A stretch of 64,000 bases of DNA. It comes from Paenibacillus sabinae T27 (GTDB taxonomy: Bacteria; Bacillota; Bacilli; Paenibacillales; Paenibacillaceae). Each line of letters opens with the position of its first letter. The stretch's first letter is position 1. The stretch lies in NCBI RefSeq assembly GCF_000612505.1, contig NZ_CP004078.1, forward strand, positions 4,131,252 through 4,195,251. Direction: 5' to 3'. Positions 16,307 to 24,356 of this stretch are shown here, in pieces. The notes under the pieces are model-generated. The model saw only the letters and a program-made list of their open reading frames with translations, was not told the DNA's origin and searched no databases. The translations under genes were made by a program, and so were the position numbers.

Positions 16307-17272
16307 TTAGCCCCGCTCCAGATAATTGACCTGTGACGGAGTTAATTTAACCTCAAGGCTCGGAAGAGCATCCTCAATCTGAGCGAGGGAGCTGGCGCCG
16401 ACAACTGGGATTACCGTAAAGGGCTGGTTGATCAGATAGCCGAGCACAATCGACGAGACGGAAACCTTTAATTGACCGGCCAGCTCCTCCACACGTCTCA
16501 TACGTGCAAGATTGGTTTCGTTATAGAATATTCTTCTTACCGTGTCCTTGAGCGTATCTGGGCCACCGGCATGCAGCTTCTGAAAGAATCCCTTGGCCTG
16601 CGGAGTAAAGGCGAACAGTCCGAGTCCCGTCTGTTGATGAAGCTTGTAGGCTTCCTTTTCCAGCTCGACGGTTGTTGTATCCTCAATGGAACCATCATTG
16701 ATATCTGCCAGGCTCCACTGGATTTGACTGGCCGAGAAAGCTTGCACACCATAGGCCGCTGCGGCCTCCGCTGCTTCCCGAATCCGGTGAGGCCGCCAGT
16801 TGGAGCAGCCGAAGTAACGGATTTTGCCTTCCTTGACCAGATGATTAAGCGGGCCGAGAAGCTCCATAATCGGTATGCTCTCGTCATCACGGTGCAACCA
16901 GTACATATCAATGGTATCCACACCAAGACAGAGCAGGCTTTCCTCCGCATCCGACCGGATTTCGGCCTCGGACAGTCTGGACACCTTCATGGTCTCCAAT
17001 CTCGGGTGCCCGCCCTTCGTAGAAATGAGAACCTGATTCCTTATCCCGCTTTTCTTTAGCCATTTCCCTACCGTAAGTTCGCTTTTTCCGTGGCCTCCCG
17101 GCAGCCAGTCGGCATACACTCTGGCCGTGTCAATCCAGGTGCCGCCGCCGGCCACAAATCGGTCGATGATCCGGAAGGATTCTTCTTCGGATACGGCGCT
17201 GCCGAACTCGGCCGTCCCCAGAGCCAAAGGCTTAAACGTCAAATCCGTGCCCGGCATTTCCGTCAGCTTCAT
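16307..17272 (-). CDS. aldo/keto reductase
   Basis: A 321-residue TIM-barrel oxidoreductase from ATG 17272; the frame continues upstream into the MFS gene, but translation should start here. The AKR tetrad is visible: Asp in IDTARVYADW (about 48), Tyr in the same motif, Lys in STKGGH (about 84) and His in YWLHRDD (about 120). The C-terminal NADP(H) site is suggested by PVVGASSLAQIEDAL. It follows the MFS gene by ten bases and is almost certainly cotranscribed. The substrate is unknown. Confidence 0.85.
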   Translation of the reverse strand: MKLTEMPGTDLTFKPLALGTAEFGSAVSEEESFRIIDRFVAGGGTWIDTARVYADWLPGGHGKSELTVGKWLKKSGIRNQVLISTKGGHPRLETMKVSRLSEAEIRSDAEESLLCLGVDTIDMYWLHRDDESIPIMELLGPLNHLVKEGKIRYFGCSNWRPHRIREAAEAAAAYGVQAFSASQIQWSLADINDGSIEDTTTVELEKEAYKLHQQTGLGLFAFTPQAKGFFQKLHAGGPDTLKDTVRRIFYNETNLARMRRVEELAGQLKVSVSSIVLGYLINQPFTVIPVVGASSLAQIEDALPSLEVKLTPSQVNYLERG

Positions 17273-17282
17273 CGTTATCCCC

Positions 17283-18563
17283 CTATTCGTCCACTTTGTA
17301 TTGCATAATGAGCTTGCTTTCCACCGGTCTGCGCGTCCCCCGGCCAAATACGGCCAAAAGGGGCAGCAGCAGTATGCTTGACGCCAGCAAAGACGCCCGG
17401 ATCGAGAACCGGCTGCCGATCCAGCCAACCACCGGCCCTCCGGTCGTCTGGCCGAGCGCGTCGGACTGGCTCACCATCGACAGGACGGTCGCCCGGCTCC
17501 CGCTCTCCAGATTCCGGTTCAGCCAAGAGGCGTACACCGGCTCGGCTACCGAAGCAGCCATGCCGATGATAAACACCGCAGACACCGCGATGCCAAATGA
17601 CGGCGTCAACGCCAACACGGCGATGAAGGCAATGCGGACAGCCATTAGCAGAAGCATAACCACATTCAGCTTCCGCTCGTCGCCCATATCGATTCTTCTT
17701 TCAGCGAAATGCACGGCAATCAGTCCCAGCAGGGTTGACGCCGCGTTGATAAGGCCGAACCAAACCGCCATTGACAGCGGGAGATCGGGAAAGCCGATGC
17801 CGTTAATCAAATGCACCTGCCACAGACGATCATAGCCTTCGGAGGAGGCGCCCCCGAGCAGCGTTACGAAGACCATCGTAATCAGCAGCGGGCTTCGGCG
17901 GACCACGGCTGCCCCTTCCAGCCACGTATTCCGCATCGCCCGAAAAGGCGAAGCTTGCGGTTCGCGGCTGCGGGGCTGAAACTTCGTCTCCCTCATGCAG
18001 CGCAGCAAATACAACCCCGCCGCGAAATAGATGGCTCCGCCGGCCAAATACGGCAGATTCGGCATAAGCATCGACAACCCCACGCTGATACCGATGCCCA
18101 GCAGGGAAGCGGCCAGCGAGAGACGCTTGGAACGCATGAACAGGCTTCCGGCTTCTTCTTCGCCCACCTCGTCGACAATCCATGCCGTATCCGCTCCGCT
18201 GATGAACGTCCCGCCAAGACCGAACAGCAGCTGTGCGCCCAGCACCAGGGCATAGGCGGAAAACGGAGACGTGCCTCCCGCGAGCCAGACCGCGCTGCCC
18301 TCCAGCGTGAAGCCGCCGCCCAGAATAAACATGCCGAGGATGACCGACACCCTCCGGCTGTACGTATCGGCAACTACCCCCGTGATTCCCTCAAACACCA
18401 GTACGGTCAGCTCCAGCACCGTTCCAATCAGCATAAGCTGCAGCGGATTAAATCCCAGTTTCGCCACATAGTAGACGCTGTATGTCGTAAAAATAGTACT
18501 GCCGGCCAAAGCCGTCATAAACTTCATCAATAAATACACTTGTGATGCCGAGTAACGGTTCAA
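17283..18563 (-). CDS. MFS transporter, 12-helix drug-efflux type
   Basis: A 426-residue major facilitator protein with about 12 hydrophobic helices. The cytoplasmic loop between helices 2 and 3 reads VVADTYSRRVSVILG, matching the MFS G-x-x-x-D-x-x-x-R-R signature. The start is TTG 18563 behind GGCGGA. It resembles uncharacterised exporters and macrolide-efflux-like transporters. The downstream aldo/keto reductase is probably in the same transcript, so the pair may detoxify and expel a carbonyl compound; this is an inference. Confidence 0.82.
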   Translation of the reverse strand: MNRYSASQVYLLMKFMTALAGSTIFTTYSVYYVAKLGFNPLQLMLIGTVLELTVLVFEGITGVVADTYSRRVSVILGMFILGGGFTLEGSAVWLAGGTSPFSAYALVLGAQLLFGLGGTFISGADTAWIVDEVGEEEAGSLFMRSKRLSLAASLLGIGISVGLSMLMPNLPYLAGGAIYFAAGLYLLRCMRETKFQPRSREPQASPFRAMRNTWLEGAAVVRRSPLLITMVFVTLLGGASSEGYDRLWQVHLINGIGFPDLPLSMAVWFGLINAASTLLGLIAVHFAERRIDMGDERKLNVVMLLLMAVRIAFIAVLALTPSFGIAVSAVFIIGMAASVAEPVYASWLNRNLESGSRATVLSMVSQSDALGQTTGGPVVGWIGSRFSIRASLLASSILLLPLLAVFGRGTRRPVESKLIMQYKVDE

Positions 18564-18620
18564 AATATGTTCCGCCTTTCAGGCAGGCGGACCTTCATGC
18601 CATGACTATTAGGCGGAGGA

Positions 18621-18743
18621 CTAATCCTCCGCTCCCGCCAAGCCGCCCAGCCCGCGCTGCCGTTCCTGTTGAGATTTGTTTACATTTGGTTTTCTATTGA
18701 GCAGAATAATAGTTGTTTGTTCGAGCTGTCGGCTTCTTGACAT
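18621..18743 (-). CDS. 40-residue basic peptide of unknown function
   Basis: A small gene supported by a near-perfect site: CGGAGGTG seven bases before ATG 18743. The product runs MSRSRQLEQTTIILLNRKPN, then VNKSQQERQRGLGGLAGAED and TAG. It has no membrane segment. The first five residues, MSRSR, are shared with the giant repeat protein (MSRSRKKLPVK). An inverted repeat, GCGGAGGA/TCCTCCGC, covers its stop codon. A TATAAT and TTAAGG run upstream could form a promoter. I do not recognise a family. Confidence 0.55.
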   Translation of the reverse strand: MSRSRQLEQTTIILLNRKPNVNKSQQERQRGLGGLAGAED

Positions 18744-18890
18744 GTTGAAGCACCTCCGTTAAAAAATTGCCTTAATTATAGCTTATACGCCATGATTAGA
18801 ATATCTAAATTTTTACATCCGATTTGCCTGTAAAGCGGATTACTGAAGGAATGGTTGCCAGGCGGGTGAGTATGCTGAACTTTTGGAGAC

Positions 18891-18921
18891 AAAAAAACCG
18901 CCGGCGCTTTCGCAGGCGGTT
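18891..18921 (-). terminator. terminator of the DUF438 operon
   Basis: AACCGCC and GGCGGTT with an inner GCG/CGC pairing, followed on the minus strand by seven T. It lies 12 bases past the stop of the DUF438 gene. Confidence 0.85.
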
Positions 18922-18932
18922 CAAACTCTTTT

Positions 18933-20192
18933 CTACTCGGACAAAATTCGTTTCTGCCCTTCCAGGGCGCGAATCGGAGCGATGTTTTGCGTAAACTCCA
19001 GTGTTCCCAAATAACGCCCTGCTTTGTCGCGGATGGCAAAGTATCGGATATAAATAAATTTGTCCTTGATTTGAATCCAGAAATCCTCAGCGTCCTTGCG
19101 GCCGGATTTGAAATCCTCCAGCAGCTTCTCGACGACATGCACGCTTTGCGGCGGGTGGCAGTTCTGCACGGTGCGGCCGATCACGGCCTTGGTGCGGGCG
19201 AAGATGCGTTCTTTGCCGTGGGAGAAATAACGGACCACATCATTCTCATCGATGAATGTCAGATCCACCGGTAGATGATTCATAATCAGTTCAAGCTGCT
19301 GGACCGACAGAATGCCGGTATCAAAGCGGATAAAACCTTGCGGGGCTCCGGTGTCTGCCGTTTCCGGCACCTCGGCGTTCCCGGGCTCGGGATTGCGCTC
19401 CGGCACCCATTCTTTCTCCGGCGCGGCCAGGCAGAAGCCGATTGAGCTGCTTTCGCGGGCAATTCGTACCCACTCGTCCTCGGTCAGTTTGTCCAGCGCC
19501 ATCGGCAGCAAAATATTCTCTTCCTTAAAGACCATCTCATTCACTTCTTTGATGATCAGCTCAAGCGCCGACACCACTTCATCCCGGTTACCGGTATAGC
19601 CGGACAGCTGAGCCTTGGCCTCCTTGATCATCCCGCGGATGCCGTCGTCCACGCCCCACATCACCTGGGTCGGACCGTAAATTCCGTACTTCTCCAGGTA
19701 AGGGAACAGCAAATTCTCCTTGCGGCTGAAGTGTTTGTCGATGTCCAGCAGAAGGCCCAGATCCTCCAGCAGCTTGAAGATGATCGCTTCATTATCGCTT
19801 TTGCGGAATTTATCCTTGTGCAGCTCCAGCCGGAAATTGACCAGCTTCTCAATCTCGCGGTTCTCCAGCTTGAACGTATGCACCGGATGACCGGGCTGCT
19901 CCTCCGGCTTCGACGGCCGGTGAATCTCTTCAATCGAGCCCTTGAAGATGGCCGTATGCACGGAGCATAGACGCTGGACTTCCGAGGCCGGTATTCCCTC
20001 CTCCGTCATCAGCGAATGCTCCATTGCGGAGATTTCCGCCACCGTCACGTCTCCGACCGCTTCTTCAAAGCGGGCTTTTACTTCCTCGACGCTTTTTCCG
20101 GCATGCAGCTCCTTGATGATTTCTTTCAGTATGTTCTGCCGATGGGTCTGCTCCGACGCATGGACTTCCCGGTTATTGATTAATTCGCTCAT
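18933..20192 (-). CDS. DUF438/hemerythrin/PAS protein
   Basis: A 419-residue protein with three parts: DUF438 at about 15-85, a hemerythrin-like helical bundle at about 100-245 (ELHKDKFRK, DIDKHFSRKENLLFPYLEKYG, FKEENILLPMAL carry the candidate iron ligands) and a PAS domain at about 295-405 (MNHLPVDLTFIDENDVVRYF). Hemerythrin domains bind a di-iron centre that senses or carries oxygen or nitric oxide. The gene follows a DUF1858 gene by 14 bases. This pair is common in anaerobes and facultative anaerobes and is usually linked to redox or nitric oxide metabolism. Its exact role is not established. Confidence 0.85.
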   Translation of the reverse strand: MSELINNREVHASEQTHRQNILKEIIKELHAGKSVEEVKARFEEAVGDVTVAEISAMEHSLMTEEGIPASEVQRLCSVHTAIFKGSIEEIHRPSKPEEQPGHPVHTFKLENREIEKLVNFRLELHKDKFRKSDNEAIIFKLLEDLGLLLDIDKHFSRKENLLFPYLEKYGIYGPTQVMWGVDDGIRGMIKEAKAQLSGYTGNRDEVVSALELIIKEVNEMVFKEENILLPMALDKLTEDEWVRIARESSSIGFCLAAPEKEWVPERNPEPGNAEVPETADTGAPQGFIRFDTGILSVQQLELIMNHLPVDLTFIDENDVVRYFSHGKERIFARTKAVIGRTVQNCHPPQSVHVVEKLLEDFKSGRKDAEDFWIQIKDKFIYIRYFAIRDKAGRYLGTLEFTQNIAPIRALEGQKRILSE

Positions 20193-20206
20193 ATTGATCC
20201 GCTCCT

Positions 20207-20434
20207 CTATTCCTGAATGATGAATCCGTGACGCAGAAACGTCTGCTTGACGGTGTCTATATCTATTTTTTTAAGCTTGATTCCTTTAGCCAATGTCATG
20301 ATTCGACCGGCTGTCTGCAGCATCCCCGGCTTGGCGATATCCCGAAAGCCCAGTTCGAGCATAATGTCCATCACTTCGGGATCACGGCTGACCAGATCGA
20401 ATATCGACTCATTTAGACTCAGCGTTTTATTCAT
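20207..20434 (-). CDS. DUF1858 domain protein
   Basis: A 75-residue protein from ATG 20434, eight bases after AAGGGGAG. The sequence ESIFDLVSRDPEVMDIMLEL, GFRDIAKPGMLQTAGRIMTL is typical of DUF1858, a small helical domain often found alone or beside ScdA-type or hybrid-cluster proteins. It is the first gene of an operon with the DUF438/hemerythrin gene. A 17-bp palindrome lies about 47 bp upstream and is the likely regulatory site. Confidence 0.82.
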   Translation of the reverse strand: MNKTLSLNESIFDLVSRDPEVMDIMLELGFRDIAKPGMLQTAGRIMTLAKGIKLKKIDIDTVKQTFLRHGFIIQE

Positions 20435-20480
20435 ATGGCTGCTCCCCTTACAGGCTGCTTGGTGACAAGTCCCAATATTA

Positions 20481-20497
20481 TTGAGAACCCTTCTCAA
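20481..20497. promoter_or_regulatory. palindromic operator of the DUF1858-DUF438 operon
   Basis: TTGAGAA-CCC-TTCTCAA, a perfect 7-3-7 palindrome 47 bp upstream of the DUF1858 start. It does not fit the FNR, Rex or PerR consensus as I know them and is only loosely Fur-like. Confidence 0.55.
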
Positions 20498-20630
20498 AAT
20501 CAGAGTAGCATGGGCCACATGGAGGGATAGTGATTTCAATCACAAAGTATGTAAAACTCCGCGGAACGTCACGGCATCTCTGGAATGTAGAGTTAGAGCG
20601 GACAGCTTGGACATTTTTATATTATAAGAA

Positions 20631-20727
20631 GAAACGGCTTCGCCGTCCTCTGGAAGAGGAAGGCATCCGTTTCTCGTAAAAATATCAGGTTAAGGATAAG
20701 CGCGAAGCTTATACTTTCTGATATTTT
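20631..20727. repeat. compound palindromic intergenic element (REP-like)
   Basis: Two adjoining hairpins. The first pairs GAAACGG (20631-20637) with CCGTTTC (20667-20673). The second pairs AAAATATCAG (20679-20688) with CTGATATTTT (20718-20727), with an inner ATAAGC/GCTTAT stem. I believe similar GAAACGGCTTCGCCGTCC elements recur between Paenibacillus genes, but only one copy is present here. Confidence 0.5.
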
Positions 20728-20771
20728 AAAAAAAGCACCGATTGGTGCCCTTTCAAGCTTTCTTTAATCTT

Positions 20772-20796
20772 AAAAAAACGCCGCCGTTACGGCAGC
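20772..20796 (-). terminator. terminator overlapping the end of the nucleotidyltransferase gene
   Basis: GCTGCCG and CGGCGGC around a TAA loop, followed by seven T on the minus strand. The TAA of the loop is the stop codon of the gene. A second hairpin (GCACC/GGTGC, 20735-20748, then seven T) backs it up. Confidence 0.8.
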
Positions 20797-21518
20797 GCGT
20801 CTTTCAGCTTCTCCCCCGCTTCGCGCAGGGATTCGAACGTGCCTGCATCGCTCCACCATCCTTTGAGCACATCATAGCTCAGCTTGCGGTCAGCCGCATA
20901 CAGGTTGTTCACGTCGGTAATCTCAAGCTCCCCCCTCCGGGAAGGAGAAATCTGCCGGATGATATCGAACACGGCCTTGTCGTACATATAGATTCCCGTT
21001 ACGCAGTAGCTCGTCTTCGGTTGTTTCGGTTTTTCTTCGATGCGGGCAATCCAGGCTGAGTCTGCGCTGTCGAAGACGGGAACGCCGTATCGCCGCGCAT
21101 CCTCCACCGGTTTAAGCAGCACCTTGGCGGTTCCCTCCGGCTGCCTGAGATAACTGCTCACATAAGGTGTAAGATCCTCCGTGAATAAATTGTCTCCAAG
21201 CAGCACGACAAACCGCTCTCCAGGCAAAATAAAATCTTTGGCAAGCTCCAGCGCCTCGGCGATTCCGCCGGCGGCTTCCTGGATTTTATAGGTCAGGGAC
21301 ACGCCGAACTCGGCGCCGCTTCCCAGGAATTCGGTATACATTCCGGCAGATTGCCTGCTGATTACAAGGAGAATGTCGGTGATGCCAGCCTTTCGCAGCC
21401 GGTCGAGACCGTAACAGATCATCGGATATTTGCCTACCGGCAGCAAATGCTTGTTCATCATCCGGGTCAGCGGATACAGCCTCGTTCCCATACCGCCTGC
21501 CAGTATGACTCCTTTCAA
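20787..21518 (-). CDS. SpsI/RmlA-like sugar-phosphate nucleotidyltransferase
   Basis: A 243-residue enzyme. The start is TTG 21518, eight bases after AAGGAGG, giving LKGVILAGGMGTRLYPLTRM, the nucleotide-binding GGxGTRLxPLT loop at the very N-terminus. Other signatures are KHLLPVGKYPMICY, LGDNLF and IEEKPKQPKTSYCVTGIYMYD. It makes an NDP-sugar, most likely dTDP-glucose, the first step towards dTDP-rhamnose-type sugars. Length and sequence are closest to B. subtilis SpsI of the spore coat polysaccharide operon, rather than the 290-residue RmlA. It ends the operon with three glycosyltransferases, so its product probably supplies the spore-surface glycan. The later rhamnose genes are not in this window. 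Confidence 0.85.
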   Translation of the reverse strand: MKGVILAGGMGTRLYPLTRMMNKHLLPVGKYPMICYGLDRLRKAGITDILLVISRQSAGMYTEFLGSGAEFGVSLTYKIQEAAGGIAEALELAKDFILPGERFVVLLGDNLFTEDLTPYVSSYLRQPEGTAKVLLKPVEDARRYGVPVFDSADSAWIARIEEKPKQPKTSYCVTGIYMYDKAVFDIIRQISPSRRGELEITDVNNLYAADRKLSYDVLKGWWSDAGTFESLREAGEKLKDALP

Positions 21519-21567
21519 AGCCCATTCCTCCTTCACATGTAGTGCGCAGCTTATCATTTCCGGGATT

Positions 21568-22305
21568 TCAAATAAACTGCCCGGGGTCGACCCCCCATTT
21601 GTCCATATATAGTCCGCGATTGCGCTCAATCAGCTCTTTCCAGCCGGAACGGTAAACCTCCTTGAAGCTGGCGCTCCCCTCATGATGCACCAGGCAGTCC
21701 CCGGCGATCAGCAGCCGGTAGCCCTGAAGACGTGCGCGCATGCAATAATCGTCGTCCTCGAAATGCCCCGGCGAAAATCTTTCATCGAATAGACCTACCT
21801 TTGTGAACACTTCCCTTTTGAATAAAAAGCATAAGCCGACCAGCCGGGTCGTCTCGCTCCATTTGGAGGGATCGGAAATATTCGCCGTCTCCGCCGCCGC
21901 ATGGAACCCGGCAATGTCCGAATAACCGGTGCTTATCTGCTGCCTGCCGCTGGCATAATTGGTCACGGGACCGACAATGCCTATATATGGAGCGCTGTAC
22001 AAGGCTGCCTTCAGATTAGTCAACCACCCCTTAGAAACAATGACATCATTATTGAGAAGCAGCAGTTCGTCCCCTGATGCCAGCTGAAGGCCGTGATTGC
22101 AGGCGGCCGGAAACCCGGCGTTGGCGGGTAAGGAGATGAAGGCGATCTTTTCTCTGCGGCAGTATTCCGCCGTGCCGTCGCTGGAGGCATTATCCACAAC
22201 GATCAGTTCGTAAGGCTCCGCCGTATGCCCGCGAATGGCCTCCACGCAGTTCCGGAGCAGCCTCAGTCCGTTAAAGGTCGGAATAATAATACTGGTTCGC
22301 GTCAT
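21568..22305 (-). CDS. family 2 glycosyltransferase (rhamnosyltransferase-like)
   Basis: A 245-residue GT-A enzyme starting at ATG 22305 behind GGAGGAA. Its ATGA overlaps the stop of the preceding gene, so the two are translationally coupled. Motifs are SIIIPTFNGLRLLRNCVEAI at the N-terminus, VVDNASSDGT (about 37-46), LLLLNNDVIV (DxD-type metal site, about 83-92) and HFEDDDYCMRARLQGYRL (catalytic ED, about 180). The ending HHEGSASFK is common in rhamnosyltransferases. Together with the SpsI-like enzyme it probably transfers a dTDP- or other NDP-activated sugar to a cytoplasmic acceptor in the mother cell. Confidence 0.88.
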   Translation of the reverse strand: MTRTSIIIPTFNGLRLLRNCVEAIRGHTAEPYELIVVDNASSDGTAEYCRREKIAFISLPANAGFPAACNHGLQLASGDELLLLNNDVIVSKGWLTNLKAALYSAPYIGIVGPVTNYASGRQQISTGYSDIAGFHAAAETANISDPSKWSETTRLVGLCFLFKREVFTKVGLFDERFSPGHFEDDDYCMRARLQGYRLLIAGDCLVHHEGSASFKEVYRSGWKELIERNRGLYMDKWGVDPGQFI

Positions 22306-23264
22306 ATTCCGTTCCTCCATGCCGCAAGCAAGCGGCGGCTGTCCGTCCCGCTCTCTCGCCAGAGCAGCCCCGTCTCGCCGCGGGCGAACCCTTCCGCAAG
22401 CGCCTCGGCATGATCGCCGATAATCAATTGTTCCACGCCGTTACCCGCCCCCGTATTCCCTTTTCGAATCCGGTTCCGCTTGATGACATTAACCGTGCCC
22501 GCAGTCTTGATGCAAAGCTTCTGCATAATGGCGGCCGCCTGGGCCTTGGGGGGGACCGCTAGCGTCTGGGGGCCGATAAGCTCCAATGCCCTGCGGGAAA
22601 GCGCATGCGGTACGGCAGTCATGGAACCGGAACCCAGATCCTCCCGGCCAAGCGCTGTGTTCAGAAACATTTTGCAGCGGGTCACGTCATCGCATTCTCC
22701 GAATACCGGAAGCAGCGGATTCAGGTTATTAAGCGCCACATCCGCTCCCTGGTCTACGGCCGCAGCGAAAGGATACAGCTCCGGAGCGGGGATGGCCATA
22801 TCGCCATCAAGGAACAGCAGGATGTCGCCCCGGCTGAGCTTTGCGCCAATCGCCCGCCCTATATCATGACCCGCTGCCTCCGGACAGTGGACGATGGTGG
22901 CCATGCCGGACTTCCGCGCCCGCCGGAAGCTGTTATCGACGCAGCCGTTCAGTACGACGATGATCTCCTCCGGCTTCAGCCGTTCCGCTTCTTTCAGCAC
23001 CGCTCCCAGCGTCGTTTCCTCATTGCATGCGCTAATAATGACCGACAGCTTCCTGTTCAGCGCCGGCCGAATCCATGCCGTTTTCCCGGAGCTTCGTCCG
23101 GCGGTTCTTCCGGAGGGTCGAACCGGTCCTGGAGTTCTAACGCTGCTAAGGACTTTTCGGATACGAGTCTTTTGCAGCTTTGCAGGTCCCTGCAAGACGC
23201 TTTTTCGCCCTGAAGCGGAAGCCTTGGACCTGCTGGCAGGCTTCGGATGAATTCCAATTCTCAT
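22302..23264 (-). CDS. family 2 glycosyltransferase with basic N-terminal tail
   Basis: A 320-residue protein. Residues 1-70 form a Lys/Arg/Ser/Pro-rich tail (HPKPASRSKASASGRKS, TAGRSSGKTAW), followed by a GT-A domain: LSVIISACNEETTLGAVLKE (about 72), IVVLNGCVDNS and LLFLDGDMAIP (DGD at about 148-150). The domain is paralogous to the next gene upstream; both share SMTAVPHALSR. It starts at ATG 23264 behind GAGGTGA, seven bases after the upstream stop. The basic tail is unusual for GT2 enzymes and recurs on several products of this locus. Confidence 0.85.
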   Translation of the reverse strand: MRIGIHPKPASRSKASASGRKSVLQGPAKLQKTRIRKVLSSVRTPGPVRPSGRTAGRSSGKTAWIRPALNRKLSVIISACNEETTLGAVLKEAERLKPEEIIVVLNGCVDNSFRRARKSGMATIVHCPEAAGHDIGRAIGAKLSRGDILLFLDGDMAIPAPELYPFAAAVDQGADVALNNLNPLLPVFGECDDVTRCKMFLNTALGREDLGSGSMTAVPHALSRRALELIGPQTLAVPPKAQAAAIMQKLCIKTAGTVNVIKRNRIRKGNTGAGNGVEQLIIGDHAEALAEGFARGETGLLWRESGTDSRRLLAAWRNGI

Positions 23265-23271
23265 GAGTCTA

Positions 23272-24096
23272 TCACCTCACCATTTCCCTCCGCCGAGTCC
23301 CGTCGCTGAATCCGGCTCTCTCGCCCCTGCTTTCCAGCACCAGAGAAATCGCCCGGAGATGATCCGCGACAATAATCTGCTGCAAGGGATCGGTCCCGTT
23401 CGTCTTGGGGCGGATAACGTTCATTCTCCCGACGGGTACCTTATACGCTGCTTCTATTTTAAGGCCTTTCAGAACAGCCATCGCCTGCGCCATCGGCGGA
23501 GAGGACAATATCCCGCTGCCGAGCGTTTCCAAAGCCTTGCGGCTTAGCGCGTGCGGAACTGCCGTCATCGAGCAGCCCTTCAGTTCCGGACGGCCCAGCA
23601 GAATATTGAGCGTATGCTTGGAGAGCACAACCGGATGGGGACGGGAACGGTGAACCGGTCCGGAATAATCGTTCAAAGCGATGTCTGCTCCCCTGCTTAC
23701 AGCCGCCTTGAAAGGACGAAGCTGTGAAGCCGGAATGACCAGATCGCCGTCCGTAAACAAAAGAATGTCACCTTTCGCCGACTCCGCCCCTACGCTGCGG
23801 CCGACATCGTGTCCCAGCGGCTCCGCATAGGTTATCACGCGCGCTCCGCAGGACGCGGCAATTTCTGCGGTGCCATCAGAGGAACCGTTAACCACAACGA
23901 TGACTTCACATCGCAAATCGACTTTTCTTGCTTCCTTGATGGCCGCTGCAATCGTGCCCGCTTCATTCATTGCCGGAATGATAACGGACACGATCGGCTC
24001 GGGATGATTCCCGGAGTATGCGGCTTTATGAGTCCGGGCCGCACGGCGTACAGTACTGCGCCGGGAGGGGCGGGAGCGCTTTATTATTCGCTTCAT
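23272..24096 (-). CDS. family 2 glycosyltransferase, first gene of the glycan operon
   Basis: A 274-residue protein (ATG 24096, ten bases after AGGAGG; a TTG six bases earlier is possible). A basic tail (MKRIIKRSRPSRRSTVRRAA) precedes the GT-A domain: VSVIIPAMNEAGTIAAAIKE (about 35), VVVNGSSDGTAE, and LLFTDGDLVIP (DGD). SMTAVPHALSRKALETLGSG is shared with the following paralogue. It heads the transcript with two other glycosyltransferases and the nucleotidyltransferase. No membrane helix is present, so it acts in the cytoplasm, probably of the mother cell. Confidence 0.85.
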   Translation of the reverse strand: MKRIIKRSRPSRRSTVRRAARTHKAAYSGNHPEPIVSVIIPAMNEAGTIAAAIKEARKVDLRCEVIVVVNGSSDGTAEIAASCGARVITYAEPLGHDVGRSVGAESAKGDILLFTDGDLVIPASQLRPFKAAVSRGADIALNDYSGPVHRSRPHPVVLSKHTLNILLGRPELKGCSMTAVPHALSRKALETLGSGILSSPPMAQAMAVLKGLKIEAAYKVPVGRMNVIRPKTNGTDPLQQIIVADHLRAISLVLESRGERAGFSDGTRRREMVR

Positions 24097-24143
24097 GCAC
24101 AATCATCCTCCTAGCAAGCATTCCCCCGGGGCGGGGTTCATCA

Positions 24144-24152
24144 CAGTGTATG
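24144..24152 (-). promoter_or_regulatory. CATAnnnTG box upstream of the glycosyltransferase operon
   Basis: CATACACTG on the minus strand, 48 bases before the first start codon. It resembles the SigK -10 element (CATAnnnTA); no AC is found at the usual -35 distance, so support comes mainly from its recurrence in this region. Confidence 0.35.
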
Positions 24153-24264
24153 TAACCAGCTGCCGCCTGGAACGGCCAACGTCTACGTTTGTCAATATTC
24201 CGGCCAATTCGGAATGAACGGCAGCGGACTCTGAGAAAGGGGATATACGTGAAATCTATAAAGA

Positions 24265-24292
24265 AAAAGCGCAGTCTCTTGGCTGCGCTTTT
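24265..24292 (-). terminator. terminator of the giant repeat gene
   Basis: AAAAGCGCAG and CTGCGCTTTT, a 10-bp perfect stem with an 8-base loop, followed by a T-rich run on the minus strand, 64 bases after the stop. Confidence 0.85.
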
Positions 24293-24356
24293 CGTTATTT
24301 TTCAATGGGGAAACCGGGATTTCGATAATCCGGATGTTATAGGCGATACCATAACC

